Positions 8,541 to 16,192 of a stretch of DNA of 64,000 nt are shown here, one piece after another; the first letter of the stretch is position 1, and every line of letters starts with the position of its first letter. Both the position numbers and the translations under genes were made by a program. Origin of the DNA: Microbacterium sp. SSM24 (GTDB lineage Bacteria; Actinomycetota; Actinomycetes; Actinomycetales; Microbacteriaceae); contig NZ_JAPDNQ010000002.1 of assembly GCF_025989145.1 (NCBI RefSeq), positions 620,001-684,000 on the forward strand, in the 5' to 3' direction. Under the pieces are notes generated by a model. The model saw only the letters and a program-made list of their open reading frames with translations, did no database searches and was not told the DNA's origin.

Positions 8541-9622
8541 GCCCGCTCCGGCTCGGATGTGAAGGCCAGTGCGAACTGCTCGTCGAAGGTGAGCGGCGCC
8601 CGCGTGATGATGTCGTGCACGAACTCCAGCTTGTGGCGCACCGGCCCCACGATCGTGAAGGGGTACAGGTCGCCGAAGCCCATCGCCCGGTTGATGCGGT
8701 TGAATGCCTGCGACATCCACTCCCAATCGGTCAGCAGGCGCTGAATCGGCTCGTCGCGGTACGACTCGATGGGGATGACGTCGGTGTCGCGCAGGTTCGT
8801 GACGGCGGAGTCGAGGTGGATGCCGAGCGCGGCCGCCGTCTGGAGGGTGCCGGTGATGTGCAGGTAGTGGGCGAAGGTCTCGGCGAAGTCCTCCCACGGG
8901 TGCATCGTGGCGTACTCCGAGATGAAGCTCTCGTGCCAGTCGACGGGTGCCCCGAGCTTGTAGTGGCGGGTCAGCGCGTCGCGATAGCTGGCGCGCTCGT
9001 CGCCGAACAGCGCGCGGCACTTCGCCCACAAGGCGTCGTCGGTCAGCAGCACGTTCTGGAAGTAGTGCCCGACCTCGTGGCGCAGGTGCCCGAGGATCGT
9101 GCGGTACGGCTCCCCGAGCCGCACGCGCAGCGCCTCGCGCCGGTCGTCCAGGCTCTCGGCGAGATCGATCGTGACGATGCCGTTCGCGTGCCCGATCATG
9201 ACGGGCTTGCCGTCGGTGAGACTGGAGATGAGGTCGAAGCCCAGTCCGCCGTCCTTGACGTCCCACGGGACGATCGGCAGTCCGAGGTCGCCGAGCTGGA
9301 GCAGGAGCCGCCGCTTGGCCTCCTCGGTCTTGGCGAGCTTCTCGAGCGCGACGGTGTCATCCGCCGCCGGCCGCCGGCGCGTGAGGCGGCACGAGAAGCA
9401 GCGGCCGGCCGGGGCATCCTCTCGCACCAGCCAGTTGCAGGCCCATTCCCGATTCGAGCAGGAGTACCAGGTCTTCTCCTCGATCTGCACGCGCCCGTGG
9501 CGGATGCCGTAGAACTGCCGGGTCACGATGTGATAGCCCAGCTCCGCCTCGCAGTTCGGGCAGGTCAGGGTGTCCAGGTACACGAAGTGGCGACAGTGCG
9601 GGCAGCGGGGCTGGGAGCTCAC
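8537..9622 (-). CDS. Putative zinc metallopeptidase with N-terminal zinc ribbons (Peptidase_Mx type)
   Basis: A 361-residue protein with two CxxC-type zinc-ribbon elements at the N-terminus (CPHC, CPNC, then CSNREWACNW and CFSC) followed by a catalytic-looking region with HLRHEVGHYFQ near residue 175, a classic HExxH zincin motif. A downstream E in EDFAETFAHYLH may be the third ligand region. The family is described as putative zinc-binding metallopeptidase, with no known substrate. GTG 9622 is chosen because TACGGT (minus strand, 9629-9634) precedes it by six bases; an upstream ATG lacks any signal. It overlaps the downstream acyl-CoA dehydrogenase start, so the pair forms an operon. Confidence 0.8.
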   Translation of the reverse strand: MSSQPRCPHCRHFVYLDTLTCPNCEAELGYHIVTRQFYGIRHGRVQIEEKTWYSCSNREWACNWLVREDAPAGRCFSCRLTRRRPAADDTVALEKLAKTEEAKRRLLLQLGDLGLPIVPWDVKDGGLGFDLISSLTDGKPVMIGHANGIVTIDLAESLDDRREALRVRLGEPYRTILGHLRHEVGHYFQNVLLTDDALWAKCRALFGDERASYRDALTRHYKLGAPVDWHESFISEYATMHPWEDFAETFAHYLHITGTLQTAAALGIHLDSAVTNLRDTDVIPIESYRDEPIQRLLTDWEWMSQAFNRINRAMGFGDLYPFTIVGPVRHKLEFVHDIITRAPLTFDEQFALAFTSEPERA

Positions 9623-9667
9623 GCTCTCACCGTACTGCCGAGGCGCGCGCACGGGGAGCGCGACGCG

Positions 9668-10813
9668 TCAGGGCGCGGGGGCCAGCCGCAGGCGGAGGAG
9701 CAGATCGTCCTCGGGCCGCGGCGATCCCCTGCCGTCGGTGTTGTTGGTCAGCACCCACAGCGTCCCGTCGGGAGCAGCGACCGCATCGCGGAGGCGGCCC
9801 TGATCCCCGGCCAGGACGGCGATGGGCTCTCCCGCATCCGCTCCGTCCGCGGTGTCGACGACCCACAGCCGCTCCCCGCGCAAGCTGGCGAGGAACACCG
9901 TGTCGCCCACGGCCGCGATGCCGCTGGGACTGGCGTCGTCGGTGGCCCAGGTCACGACGGGATCGATCATCCCCTCGCGCCCCGCGTTCCCCTCGACGAC
10001 CGGCCACCCGTAATTGCCGCCGGCCTCGATGCGGTTGAGCTCGTCCCACGTGTCCTGGCCGAACTCGCTCGCCCACATGGTGCCGTCCTGCGTCCAGGCC
10101 AGACCCTGGACATTGCGATGACCCATCGAGTAGACGGCGCTGTCCCACGGATTGCCGGGAGCCGGATCGCCCTCGGGATCCAGCCGCAGGATCTTGCCGC
10201 CGAGCGCGCCCGGGTCCTGTGGCGCGTCGCGGTTCTGCGCGTCGCCCGTCGCCACGTAGAGCATGCCGTCCGGGCCGAAGGCGATGCGACCGCCGTTGTG
10301 GGTGTTCGCCCGCGGGATCCCCGCGAACACGAGTTCGCTCTCGCCGAGCGACAGCGCACCGGACTCGCCGAGGAGCGGCATCCGCACGACCCGGTTGTCG
10401 TCGCTCGCGCCGTAGTACGCGTACAGCCAGGTGACCTCGTCGCGCTCGAGGAGCGCCAGTCCGTGCAGGCCGGACTCTCCTCCTGACACGACGCCCGGCA
10501 CCGTCCCCGCCGTGCGCACCTCGCCCGCGGGCGTCAGTTCGACGACGGTCCCGTCATCCCGCTGAGAGATGAGCGCTCCCCCGTCGCGCACCGGGACGAC
10601 CGACCACGGGGCGGCGAGCCCCGTCGCGAGCGCCTGCGGCGCACCGTCCACGCGCCACGCGCCGGTCGCTGCCGCACTCGGCGAGGGCGTGACCGACGTG
10701 GGCGACACGATCGGCGGCGCGGCTTCTCGGGCGGGCGTCGGGGCGCAGCCGGATGCCGCGAGTGCGGCCAGGACGAGGCATCCGACCGCGGCGATGCGCG
10801 CGCTGCGCGTCAC
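9668..10813 (-). CDS. PQQ-dependent sugar dehydrogenase-like lipoprotein
   Basis: Secreted lipoprotein of 381 residues with a six-bladed beta-propeller related to soluble aldose/sorbosone dehydrogenases. The N-terminus is a lipoprotein signal with lipobox LAASGC, then a Thr/Pro/Ser linker, then propeller motifs: WSVVPVRDGGALISQRDDG, GLHGLALL, NTHNGGRIAFGPDGMLYVATGDA, HRNVQGLAW, EFGQDTWDELNRIEAGGNYGWP. The conserved HNGG and NYGW segments line the cofactor pocket in this family. Whether PQQ is bound is unknown, and no PQQ biosynthesis genes are in the window. The GTG start overlaps the stop of the VOC gene (GTGA). Confidence 0.82.
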   Translation of the reverse strand: MTRSARIAAVGCLVLAALAASGCAPTPAREAAPPIVSPTSVTPSPSAAATGAWRVDGAPQALATGLAAPWSVVPVRDGGALISQRDDGTVVELTPAGEVRTAGTVPGVVSGGESGLHGLALLERDEVTWLYAYYGASDDNRVVRMPLLGESGALSLGESELVFAGIPRANTHNGGRIAFGPDGMLYVATGDAQNRDAPQDPGALGGKILRLDPEGDPAPGNPWDSAVYSMGHRNVQGLAWTQDGTMWASEFGQDTWDELNRIEAGGNYGWPVVEGNAGREGMIDPVVTWATDDASPSGIAAVGDTVFLASLRGERLWVVDTADGADAGEPIAVLAGDQGRLRDAVAAPDGTLWVLTNNTDGRGSPRPEDDLLLRLRLAPAP

Positions 10814-11286
10814 GCTCCCGCAGCCGCCGCCTCGAGAGCGGCGATGTCGATCCGATGCATCGTGAGCATTGCCTGGACGGCGCGGTGCGCGGTTTCAGGG
10901 TCGGGGTGGCGGATGAGCTCGATGAGACGGTCCGGGATGATCTGCCACGAGAGCCCCCAGCGGTCCTTCAGCCAGCCGCACGGCTGCTCCTGTCCGCCGT
11001 CTGCGGTCAGGGCGTCCCAGTACCGATCCACCTCGGCCTGATCTGCACACGACACATACAGCGAGATCGCCTCCGTGAAGGGGAACTGGGGCCCGGCATC
11101 CATCGCGTAGTAGTCGCGGCCCGCGAGCCGGAAGTGCGCGTGCATGACTTTGCCGCCCATGCCGGGCACCTCATCGGGATACTTCCCCATCGAGACGATC
11201 GCAGATTCGGGGATCAGCTCCGTGTAGAAGGCGATCGCGTTCTCGGCGTCGTCGTCGAACCATAGGAACGGGGTGGCTTCAGGCAT
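10810..11286 (-). CDS. VOC superfamily (PhnB/3-demethylubiquinone methyltransferase-like) protein
   Basis: A 158-residue protein of the vicinal-oxygen-chelate fold, PhnB-like subgroup. It shows the start PFLWFDDDAENAIAFYTELIP, the block HAHFRLAGRDYYAMDAGP, ISLYVSCADQAEVDRYWDAL and KDRWGLSWQIIP. Members are often called 3-demethylubiquinone-9 3-methyltransferases by homology, but no activity can be assigned. The ATG at 11286 has a strong GGAGG five bases upstream (11292-11296), unlike the leaderless genes around it; an upstream in-frame start is therefore not used. The product is coupled by overlap to the downstream lipoprotein gene. Confidence 0.8.
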   Translation of the reverse strand: MPEATPFLWFDDDAENAIAFYTELIPESAIVSMGKYPDEVPGMGGKVMHAHFRLAGRDYYAMDAGPQFPFTEAISLYVSCADQAEVDRYWDALTADGGQEQPCGWLKDRWGLSWQIIPDRLIELIRHPDPETAHRAVQAMLTMHRIDIAALEAAAAGA

Positions 11287-11479
11287 GTCATCCTCCGGGG
11301 GTTCTCCCAAGCGTCCCCCGGCGACGCGGTGCGGTCAACGGCGAGTGTCGCGCGGTTGACAAGCGCCGAACCCCCCATAACTGGGGATTGTCCCGGTCCG
11401 AACGTCATATTCACCCGCTCGCGCGGATCTAGTTTGTGGTGCCTCGACATTCCGGGTGCCCGGGAAGGAGAGTCAGCCG
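11287..11479 (+). promoter_or_regulatory. Regulatory region upstream of the LuxR-type regulator, with G/C inverted element A
   Basis: This gap lies between the VOC gene and the small ORF at 11480. It contains TTGACA at 11356-11361 with a weak TAACTG 16 bases further on, and a TAGTTT hexamer at 11430-11435. Between them is element A (11372-11394): CCCCCA-TAACT-GGGG followed by ATTGTCCC. The same CCCCCA-N5/6-GGGG pattern recurs upstream of the sigma-fusion gene and the adhesin gene in the same orientation relative to transcription. If TTGACA is a -35, the element would cover the spacer and -10. Confidence 0.5.
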
Positions 11480-11623
11480 ATGTCATCAGCCCACCGGACC
11501 ACGTCCGAGCAGGCGACCAGCGGCGGGCGCCCGCGCCCGTTTCGCACAGCAGCCAGGGCCCTGGCGACGGCGCTCCCGGTGCAGCAACACCGAGCGACCT
11601 TCTCGGCCCGCCGAACCCGATGA
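11480..11623 (+). CDS. Small basic ORF (47 aa) preceding the response regulator
   Basis: ATG at 11480 is preceded by GGAGAG at a normal ribosome-binding distance and opens a 47-codon frame ending TGA at 11621. The product (start MSSAHRTTSE, end FSARRTR) is Arg/Ala/Thr rich, has no transmembrane segment and matches no family I know. The regulator GTG follows 14 bases after its stop, so it may be a leader ORF that couples translation of the regulator or a genuine small protein. Support is the ribosome-binding site and position only. Confidence 0.35.
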   Translation: MSSAHRTTSEQATSGGRPRPFRTAARALATALPVQQHRATFSARRTR

Positions 11624-11636
11624 GCTGGGGGTCACC

Positions 11637-12257
11637 GTGAAGTACCGGGTGGGAATCATCGACGACAGCCCCGCTGCGGTGCTCGGCCTCACCGCGATCA
11701 TCAATGCCGAGCCGGATATGCATGTCGTGGCCAGCGGCAGCACCCCGCGGGCGCTGCTTCACGAGGACAGCGACTTCGGGGTGGTCATCCTCAATCTCGC
11801 TCCCGGCGACCCGCACGCGGCTGCCCATGCCATGCGGATTCTCGCTCCCGCCACCACGAGCGTCGTGGCCTACGTCGGTGCCGATCAGAGCCGGCTCGTG
11901 CGCGACGCGGCAAAAGCGGGTGCTGCCGCGGTGATCTACAAGACCGACCATCCCCGCCGAATCACCCAGACTCTGCGGGTGGTCCTCGGTTCCGCCATCC
12001 CGAGCACCCGACGGGCGACCGCATCGACATCCCTTGAAGACGCAGGTCTGAGCGCGCGCGAACGCGAGGTCCTCAGCCTCTACGCCGCCGGAGAGACGGC
12101 GGAGCGCGTGGCATCCGAGCTCTTCCTCTCGAGAGAGACCGTCATCGACCACATCCGGCGCATCCGTGCGAAGTACGCAGCGGCAGGCAGGCCGGCTCGA
12201 AACAGGATCGACCTCTTCCGGCGCGCCGTCGAGGACGGCTTCGTGCCGCCGAACTGA
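11637..12257 (+). CDS. LuxR/NarL-type response regulator with atypical receiver domain
   Basis: DNA-binding regulator of 206 residues. Residues 1-120 form a receiver fold (VGIIDDSP acidic pair at D9/D10, Lys102 in VIYKTD), but the phosphoacceptor position reads VVILNL, Asn53 instead of Asp, and the usual switch Thr is replaced in VVAYVG. The C-terminal helix-turn-helix runs from LSAREREVLSLYAAGE to the recognition segment LSRETVIDHIRRI. Without the Asp, ordinary phosphorylation by a histidine kinase is unlikely, and no kinase gene is nearby. It is convergent with the sigma-fusion gene and is the first gene of the pilus locus. The GTG start follows GGGGG weakly, so start confidence is moderate. 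Confidence 0.82.
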   Translation: MKYRVGIIDDSPAAVLGLTAIINAEPDMHVVASGSTPRALLHEDSDFGVVILNLAPGDPHAAAHAMRILAPATTSVVAYVGADQSRLVRDAAKAGAAAVIYKTDHPRRITQTLRVVLGSAIPSTRRATASTSLEDAGLSAREREVLSLYAAGETAERVASELFLSRETVIDHIRRIRAKYAAAGRPARNRIDLFRRAVEDGFVPPN

Positions 12258-12296
12258 AGCAGCCCCGTCTGTCCGTGGGCCGCGACTGCGCCGATG

Positions 12297-14123
12297 TCAG
12301 CCGTTGATCGCCTCGAAGCCGAAGGTCGCGACGCGCCCTTCCCGCCCCGTCGCCGGATCGACGTAGCGAATTGCAAGCACATGCGTTCCCGGAGACAGGT
12401 CGAGGACGGCGCGTGGCAATGGCTCTTCCGCGAGCACGTGGAGGTTGCCCGTCCACACTCCGTCGACCGCGACCGCGACCGTCTGGCCGATCAACCCGCT
12501 CAGAAGCACGGTGAGGTCGTCAACCTCGCCGTCGAGATCGAGGTCGCTGAGCACGGCTTCCATGACGCCGCCGCTCATGGTCACCGACGGCGCAGGAACG
12601 GTCAGCGGGCCGACGGCCGCGCTCGGCTCGGACGGCCTCAGTCCACGCGCCGTCTGCACCGCACGGATGGTCATGGCGTCGCGGAGGAGATCCCCAGGAA
12701 CAATCGCGGCGAATCGCCCGCTCCGATCCGCGCACGTGACGGCGAGAACGGCGCCCGTCTCATCCAGCAACGTCACACTCGCTTCCGGCACGCCGATTCC
12801 GGTGAACGGTGCAGGGACGGCGGCGGCGAGATCGCCGGGCTCGTCGAGGGAGGCGGTCGCCGTCCGCTCGATGACCGGGGGGTTGGGCGCAGGAGGAGTC
12901 CTCACCGGAGCCGGCGACGGGACGGGCGCCGGGACGGGCGCCGGGTCGAGCGTCGACTCCGTGCTCGGCGGTGCGGGTGGTGCGATCGGCTGAGGAACAG
13001 GCGGGCGACCGACGGCTTCGGTCGTGTCGGGCGTCGCGGCAGGCGGGTCGTCGCGCTCGTGTTCGGCTGGCGCCGTCTGCGCGGGCCGTGGCTCCGCGGC
13101 GGGGATGTGCCACGCGGTCCCCGCCATCACGACCGTGCCGACCGCCAACGCCGCCGCCAGCCCCATGCCCGCGATGACCGCTACCCCGGTGGGAATGGCG
13201 GCGGCGCCGGCTCTCGCCAAGCCCGCACCGCCGCCATGGGCACCCCCCGCGCCCGATTCCGCCGCATCGGACATCCGTCCGCCGCCCTCCGACGTTCCGG
13301 CGATCGTCGATGCCATCGCGGGCGTGGCATCAGCGGTGTAGGCGAGGGCGCCAGCCCCGCCCAGGACAAGCGGCAGGAGCACGAGCCGGAGCTTCTGTGA
13401 GACGTGATCGATGTCGGCTGCGACGATGCGGCACGCCGCACACTTGCGAAGGTGCTCATCGAGTCGACGTCGGTCGGCGCGCTTGATCGCCTTGCGCTCA
13501 CTCGCCACGAGCAGCTCGCCCACCCACCGGCACTCCGCCGGCCGAGACTGGTCGCTGATGTGCGCTCGCAGCCACGCGAGCTTGAATCCTTCGCGCGCTC
13601 GATAAGCCTGCGCGGAGACGGCGTTCGGGCTGATGCCGAGGAGCGGCGCGACCTCTCGCGGCTTCATGCCCTCGACCTCGAGGTACCACAGCAAGGTGCG
13701 CCACTGAGCGGGCAGCTCGCGGAACGCCTGCGCGAGCACCGAGCGATCGGCGACGAGTTCGGCGAACTCCGTGGAAACGTCGGCAGCGCGCTCGTCGAGA
13801 TCGTCGAGTGGGGTCTCCGTCGTCCGACGACCCCACGTCGCGGCGATGTTGCGAATAGTGGCGAACAGATAAGGTCGGAACCCTTCCTGCGGTCCGCCGC
13901 CCTTGCGAATCGCCGACAGGATCGCCGCAAACGCCTCCGACACGAGGTCGTCGGCGTCCACGTTCGGGCTCACCGCGCGTGCAGCGTTCCTCGCGCTCGT
14001 CACGTGACGTCGCCACAGCATCGCGTAGGCATCGTCATCCCCGGCTCGCGCAGCGAGGACGAGTTCCTCGTCGGATCGCTCCTGCTGCGGACCGTCCACG
14101 ACGATGCTGGAAGCGGTGATCAA
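12297..14123 (-). CDS. ECF sigma factor fused to zinc-finger anti-sigma-like domain, membrane segments and Ig-like tail
   Basis: A 608-residue multidomain regulator. Residues 20-100 form sigma region 2 (DADDLVSEAFAAIL, FRPYLFATIRNIA) and 125-190 region 4 (LPAQWRTLLWYLEVEGM, ISPNAVSAQAYRAREGF). Residues 198-231 match a ZAS/zf-HC2 zinc finger: Cys198, then His224, Cys228 and Cys231 (HxxxCxxC). Hydrophobic segments follow at about 245-261 and 313-337, then a Pro-rich linker (342-418) and a beta-rich region with an Ig-like repeat (about 430-510). Sigma factors with such long fused sensor tails are known in Actinobacteria (ECF52-like groups). TTG 14123 has AGGAG five bases upstream. Topology is uncertain: one membrane pass would put the tail outside, two would return it to the cytoplasm. 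Confidence 0.85.
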   Translation of the reverse strand: MITASSIVVDGPQQERSDEELVLAARAGDDDAYAMLWRRHVTSARNAARAVSPNVDADDLVSEAFAAILSAIRKGGGPQEGFRPYLFATIRNIAATWGRRTTETPLDDLDERAADVSTEFAELVADRSVLAQAFRELPAQWRTLLWYLEVEGMKPREVAPLLGISPNAVSAQAYRAREGFKLAWLRAHISDQSRPAECRWVGELLVASERKAIKRADRRRLDEHLRKCAACRIVAADIDHVSQKLRLVLLPLVLGGAGALAYTADATPAMASTIAGTSEGGGRMSDAAESGAGGAHGGGAGLARAGAAAIPTGVAVIAGMGLAAALAVGTVVMAGTAWHIPAAEPRPAQTAPAEHERDDPPAATPDTTEAVGRPPVPQPIAPPAPPSTESTLDPAPVPAPVPSPAPVRTPPAPNPPVIERTATASLDEPGDLAAAVPAPFTGIGVPEASVTLLDETGAVLAVTCADRSGRFAAIVPGDLLRDAMTIRAVQTARGLRPSEPSAAVGPLTVPAPSVTMSGGVMEAVLSDLDLDGEVDDLTVLLSGLIGQTVAVAVDGVWTGNLHVLAEEPLPRAVLDLSPGTHVLAIRYVDPATGREGRVATFGFEAING

Positions 14124-14200
14124 AGGTTCTCCTCGCCGGGTGGCGCAATCAAGTCTTCGTCGCAGACGTCGAGCGTTCGACGCCGGCGACCGAGGTGGCA

Positions 14201-14223
14201 GGGAAATCCCCCGTTTGTGGGGG
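14201..14223 (-). promoter_or_regulatory. G/C inverted element B upstream of the sigma-fusion gene
   Basis: Read on the minus strand this is CCCCCA-CAAAC-GGGGG followed by ATTTCCC, ending 77 bases before the TTG start. It matches element A (11372-11394) and element C (21300-21321) in the two G/C arms and in the A-rich or pyrimidine-rich flank. It also lies just upstream of a plus-strand promoter-like pair at 14229-14257, so it could act on both divergent units. Confidence 0.5.
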
Positions 14224-14228
14224 TCCTT

Positions 14229-14257
14229 TTGCCGAGATCAATTCGGGTTCATAAGTG
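14229..14257 (+). promoter_or_regulatory. Putative sigma-70-type promoter toward the GntR gene
   Basis: TTGCCG (14229-14234) and TAAGTG (14252-14257) are separated by 17 bases. A transcript would begin near 14264 and carry the small ORF at 14281. The 14124-14280 interval has no other gene. Confidence 0.4.
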
Positions 14258-14280
14258 CAAGACGAGAACCACGGAGAAAC

Positions 14281-14397
14281 ATGACGCGCAGTGAGGAGAA
14301 TTGTCCGAGCGATCCTGGGAGACTCGCGGCGTTCCGTCGGCGAGCAGATCCGGCACTCGGGCGAACGCGGGTGCTCCAGCCGTCGTCGCGCGACTAG
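14281..14397 (+). CDS. Small ORF (38 aa) upstream of the GntR regulator
   Basis: ATG at 14281 has GGAG with a short spacer upstream and encodes 38 residues (start MTRSEENCPSD, end LQPSSRD), ending TAG. There is one Cys, no membrane segment and no recognised family. It lies between a plausible promoter and the regulator gene. It could be a leader peptide or a small protein; evidence is limited to the ribosome-binding site. Confidence 0.3.
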   Translation: MTRSEENCPSDPGRLAAFRRRADPALGRTRVLQPSSRD

Positions 14398-14430
14398 CCG
14401 GGGCTGTCGCGCGACCCTATTATGGCCACC

Positions 14431-15216
14431 GTGTTGAGAGATTCCTCGCCGCAGTTCCGCGAGGCTGCAAGCAATGCGGAGCGCCGGCGACTCGCCCTCC
14501 TCCTGCGCGCGGCCATCGTTCGCGGGGACTTCCCCGATGGCAGGCTCCCCCGCGAACCCGAGCTGATGCGCGACTACGGGGTCAGCCGGACGGTCGTGCG
14601 AGACGTGCTGCTTCAGCTGAAGGAGACCGGGGTGGTGACGCGCACCCACGGAGTGGGTACGCAGGCCGACATCGGCTCCGTGTTCGGGCTCTACGAGTTC
14701 CACGGCGTGGATGTCATCCCTGAGCAGTCCACCTACCCGCGCGTCATCGACCGAAAGGTCATCGGAACACCGCCGGTGGCTGCCGAGCGCATGCCCGACT
14801 GCGGGCCTCGCGTCCTGCGAGTCGAGTACATCGCCGCCCCGGCGAATTACGCGAGCGCTGTCTCCACCAACTACTTCGTGCTGCCCAAGGCGGAAGCGCT
14901 CGAAACCGCACCGTTCGGCCACAACATCTACCAGTTCCTTCACAACGGCGGGTTGCGCCTGTCGTCCTCAGAGTTCCTCATCGGCGCGATGCTCGCGGAC
15001 GAGTCGGTCGGTCAGCGGTTGAGCGTGATCGCCGGCAGCCCCTTGCTCAGTCTCGAACAAGTGATGTACGACGAAGACGGAGTGCCCTTGTGCTTCTCCA
15101 CCGTCGCCCTCCGGGCGGATCGCGTGGCCTTCTTCTCGCGTGTGGGACGCTCCGACGGGGGCGACGCGCTGCGGCCGGTCAACGAGAGCCCCGTCCAGGA
15201 TCTCGGTTTCAGCTGA
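14431..15216 (+). CDS. GntR-family regulator with UTRA-type effector domain
   Basis: Transcription factor of 261 residues. The N-terminal winged helix spans about residues 10-75 (LALLLRAAIVRGDFPDGRLPREPELMRDYGVSRTVVRDVL is split across that region, with the GntR signature LPREPELMRDYGVSRTVVR). The C-terminal half resembles the UTRA small-molecule domain (SPLLSLEQVMYDEDGVPLCFS near residue 210). GTG 14431 is favoured over ATG 14422 because TATTAT ends seven bases before it, a leaderless signature; the hexamer overlaps the ATG. Its 3' end overlaps the tail of the convergent sortase ORF by 249 bp. It may control a sugar or amino-acid system elsewhere, or the pilus locus; the sequence does not decide. 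Confidence 0.8.
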   Translation: MLRDSSPQFREAASNAERRRLALLLRAAIVRGDFPDGRLPREPELMRDYGVSRTVVRDVLLQLKETGVVTRTHGVGTQADIGSVFGLYEFHGVDVIPEQSTYPRVIDRKVIGTPPVAAERMPDCGPRVLRVEYIAAPANYASAVSTNYFVLPKAEALETAPFGHNIYQFLHNGGLRLSSSEFLIGAMLADESVGQRLSVIAGSPLLSLEQVMYDEDGVPLCFSTVALRADRVAFFSRVGRSDGGDALRPVNESPVQDLGFS

Positions 15217-16161
15217 GTCGGCGAGCGCGGCGGTGATCGGCTCCGCCGACTTCTTCGGGCGCGCGATGAGGTACGCCAGCGCGAGTCCGCCCGCGAGGAT
15301 TCCCGTTGCACCCCAAGGAACCGCGGGGGCCGCTGGCGGAGCCTGCAGCGCGATCTCGTCCGCCGCGGGGTCGCCGTCGTCCACGCGCTCACCGCGAACG
15401 AGCAGCCGATGCGTGTTGACGCCGGTCGGGGTGCACGTGAGCAGGGTGACGTAGTCATGACCCGGCGCCTGACGGAGCAGGTCACCGTCGTCGGGCGGCA
15501 CCACCTCGATCTGATCCACGCGGTAGAGCAGCGTCTCGCCGGCGACGTCGACCATGAACGCATCGCCGATCCGAAGTCGGTCGAGGTCGGTGAACAGGGT
15601 GGATTCGGGGATGCCCGAGTGACCGGTCAGCACGGCGTGAGTGCCGTCACCGCCGACAGGGAGGCCGGACCCGTACAGGTGCCCGATCCCGCGAGCCAGC
15701 GTGCGCTCCTCGGTGCCGTGGTAGACGGGGAGGTCCACGCCGATGGCCGGGATCCGAATGCGCGCCATGGGCGAATCGGGCGTCAGGGACAATCGGCTCA
15801 GGTACGTCTCGCGCCCTTCCTCGACGGCGACCGTCCCACCCTCTTCGTTGAGGATGTACGGGTCACGGAGCGGGCCGTCCGGCAGATTCCGGTTGTACTC
15901 GCGCGCGCCGTCGAGCAGGGCCTCCCTTTCGGCTGAAGTAGCGTCCGCCACCTGCCGCGCATAGCCGGACACGGTCGACGCGTGGGCCACGTCGCTGAAC
16001 CAGCCCGCGAGCGACGGGTAGGCGAGAAGCCCTGCACCGGCCAGGACGATCGACCCGACAACGACGTTGGCGGCAACCCAGCGGCTCCCGGTGCGTGGAT
16101 GGAGCGCGCGCCTCGACGGAGTCGTCGACGCAAGCGGCAGGGTCTGCTCGGTCGTGAGCAT
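14968..16161 (-). CDS. Class C (pilus-polymerising) sortase with long antisense-overlapping tail
   Basis: Membrane transpeptidase that joins pilin subunits. The 397-residue ORF has an N-terminal membrane anchor (about 32-50), a lid with DPY at 100-102, catalytic His181 in LTGHSG, Cys243 in LLTCTP and Arg252 in THRLLVRG, then a C-terminal membrane segment (about 284-300). These are class C features. After the second membrane segment the frame stays open for about 97 more residues, of which the last 82 lie opposite the GntR gene; class C sortases usually end shortly after this helix, so the tail is odd. ATG 16161 has AAGGA upstream. It is the last gene of the adhesin-pilin-sortase series. Confidence 0.88.
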   Translation of the reverse strand: MLTTEQTLPLASTTPSRRALHPRTGSRWVAANVVVGSIVLAGAGLLAYPSLAGWFSDVAHASTVSGYARQVADATSAEREALLDGAREYNRNLPDGPLRDPYILNEEGGTVAVEEGRETYLSRLSLTPDSPMARIRIPAIGVDLPVYHGTEERTLARGIGHLYGSGLPVGGDGTHAVLTGHSGIPESTLFTDLDRLRIGDAFMVDVAGETLLYRVDQIEVVPPDDGDLLRQAPGHDYVTLLTCTPTGVNTHRLLVRGERVDDGDPAADEIALQAPPAAPAVPWGATGILAGGLALAYLIARPKKSAEPITAALADSAETEILDGALVDRPQRVAPVGASHTREEGHAIRPEGDGGEAQGHSVFVVHHLFETEQGAAGDHAQPLTDRLVREHRADEEL

Positions 16162-16192
16162 GATCGTCCTTCGCGAAGAGAAGTCGGAGAAG

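Noticed and set aside
12399..13200. Frameshift separating the sigma factor from its C-terminal part
   Set aside because: One uninterrupted frame runs from sigma region 2 through the zinc finger, membrane segment and Ig-like region, so the fusion is real in this sequence.
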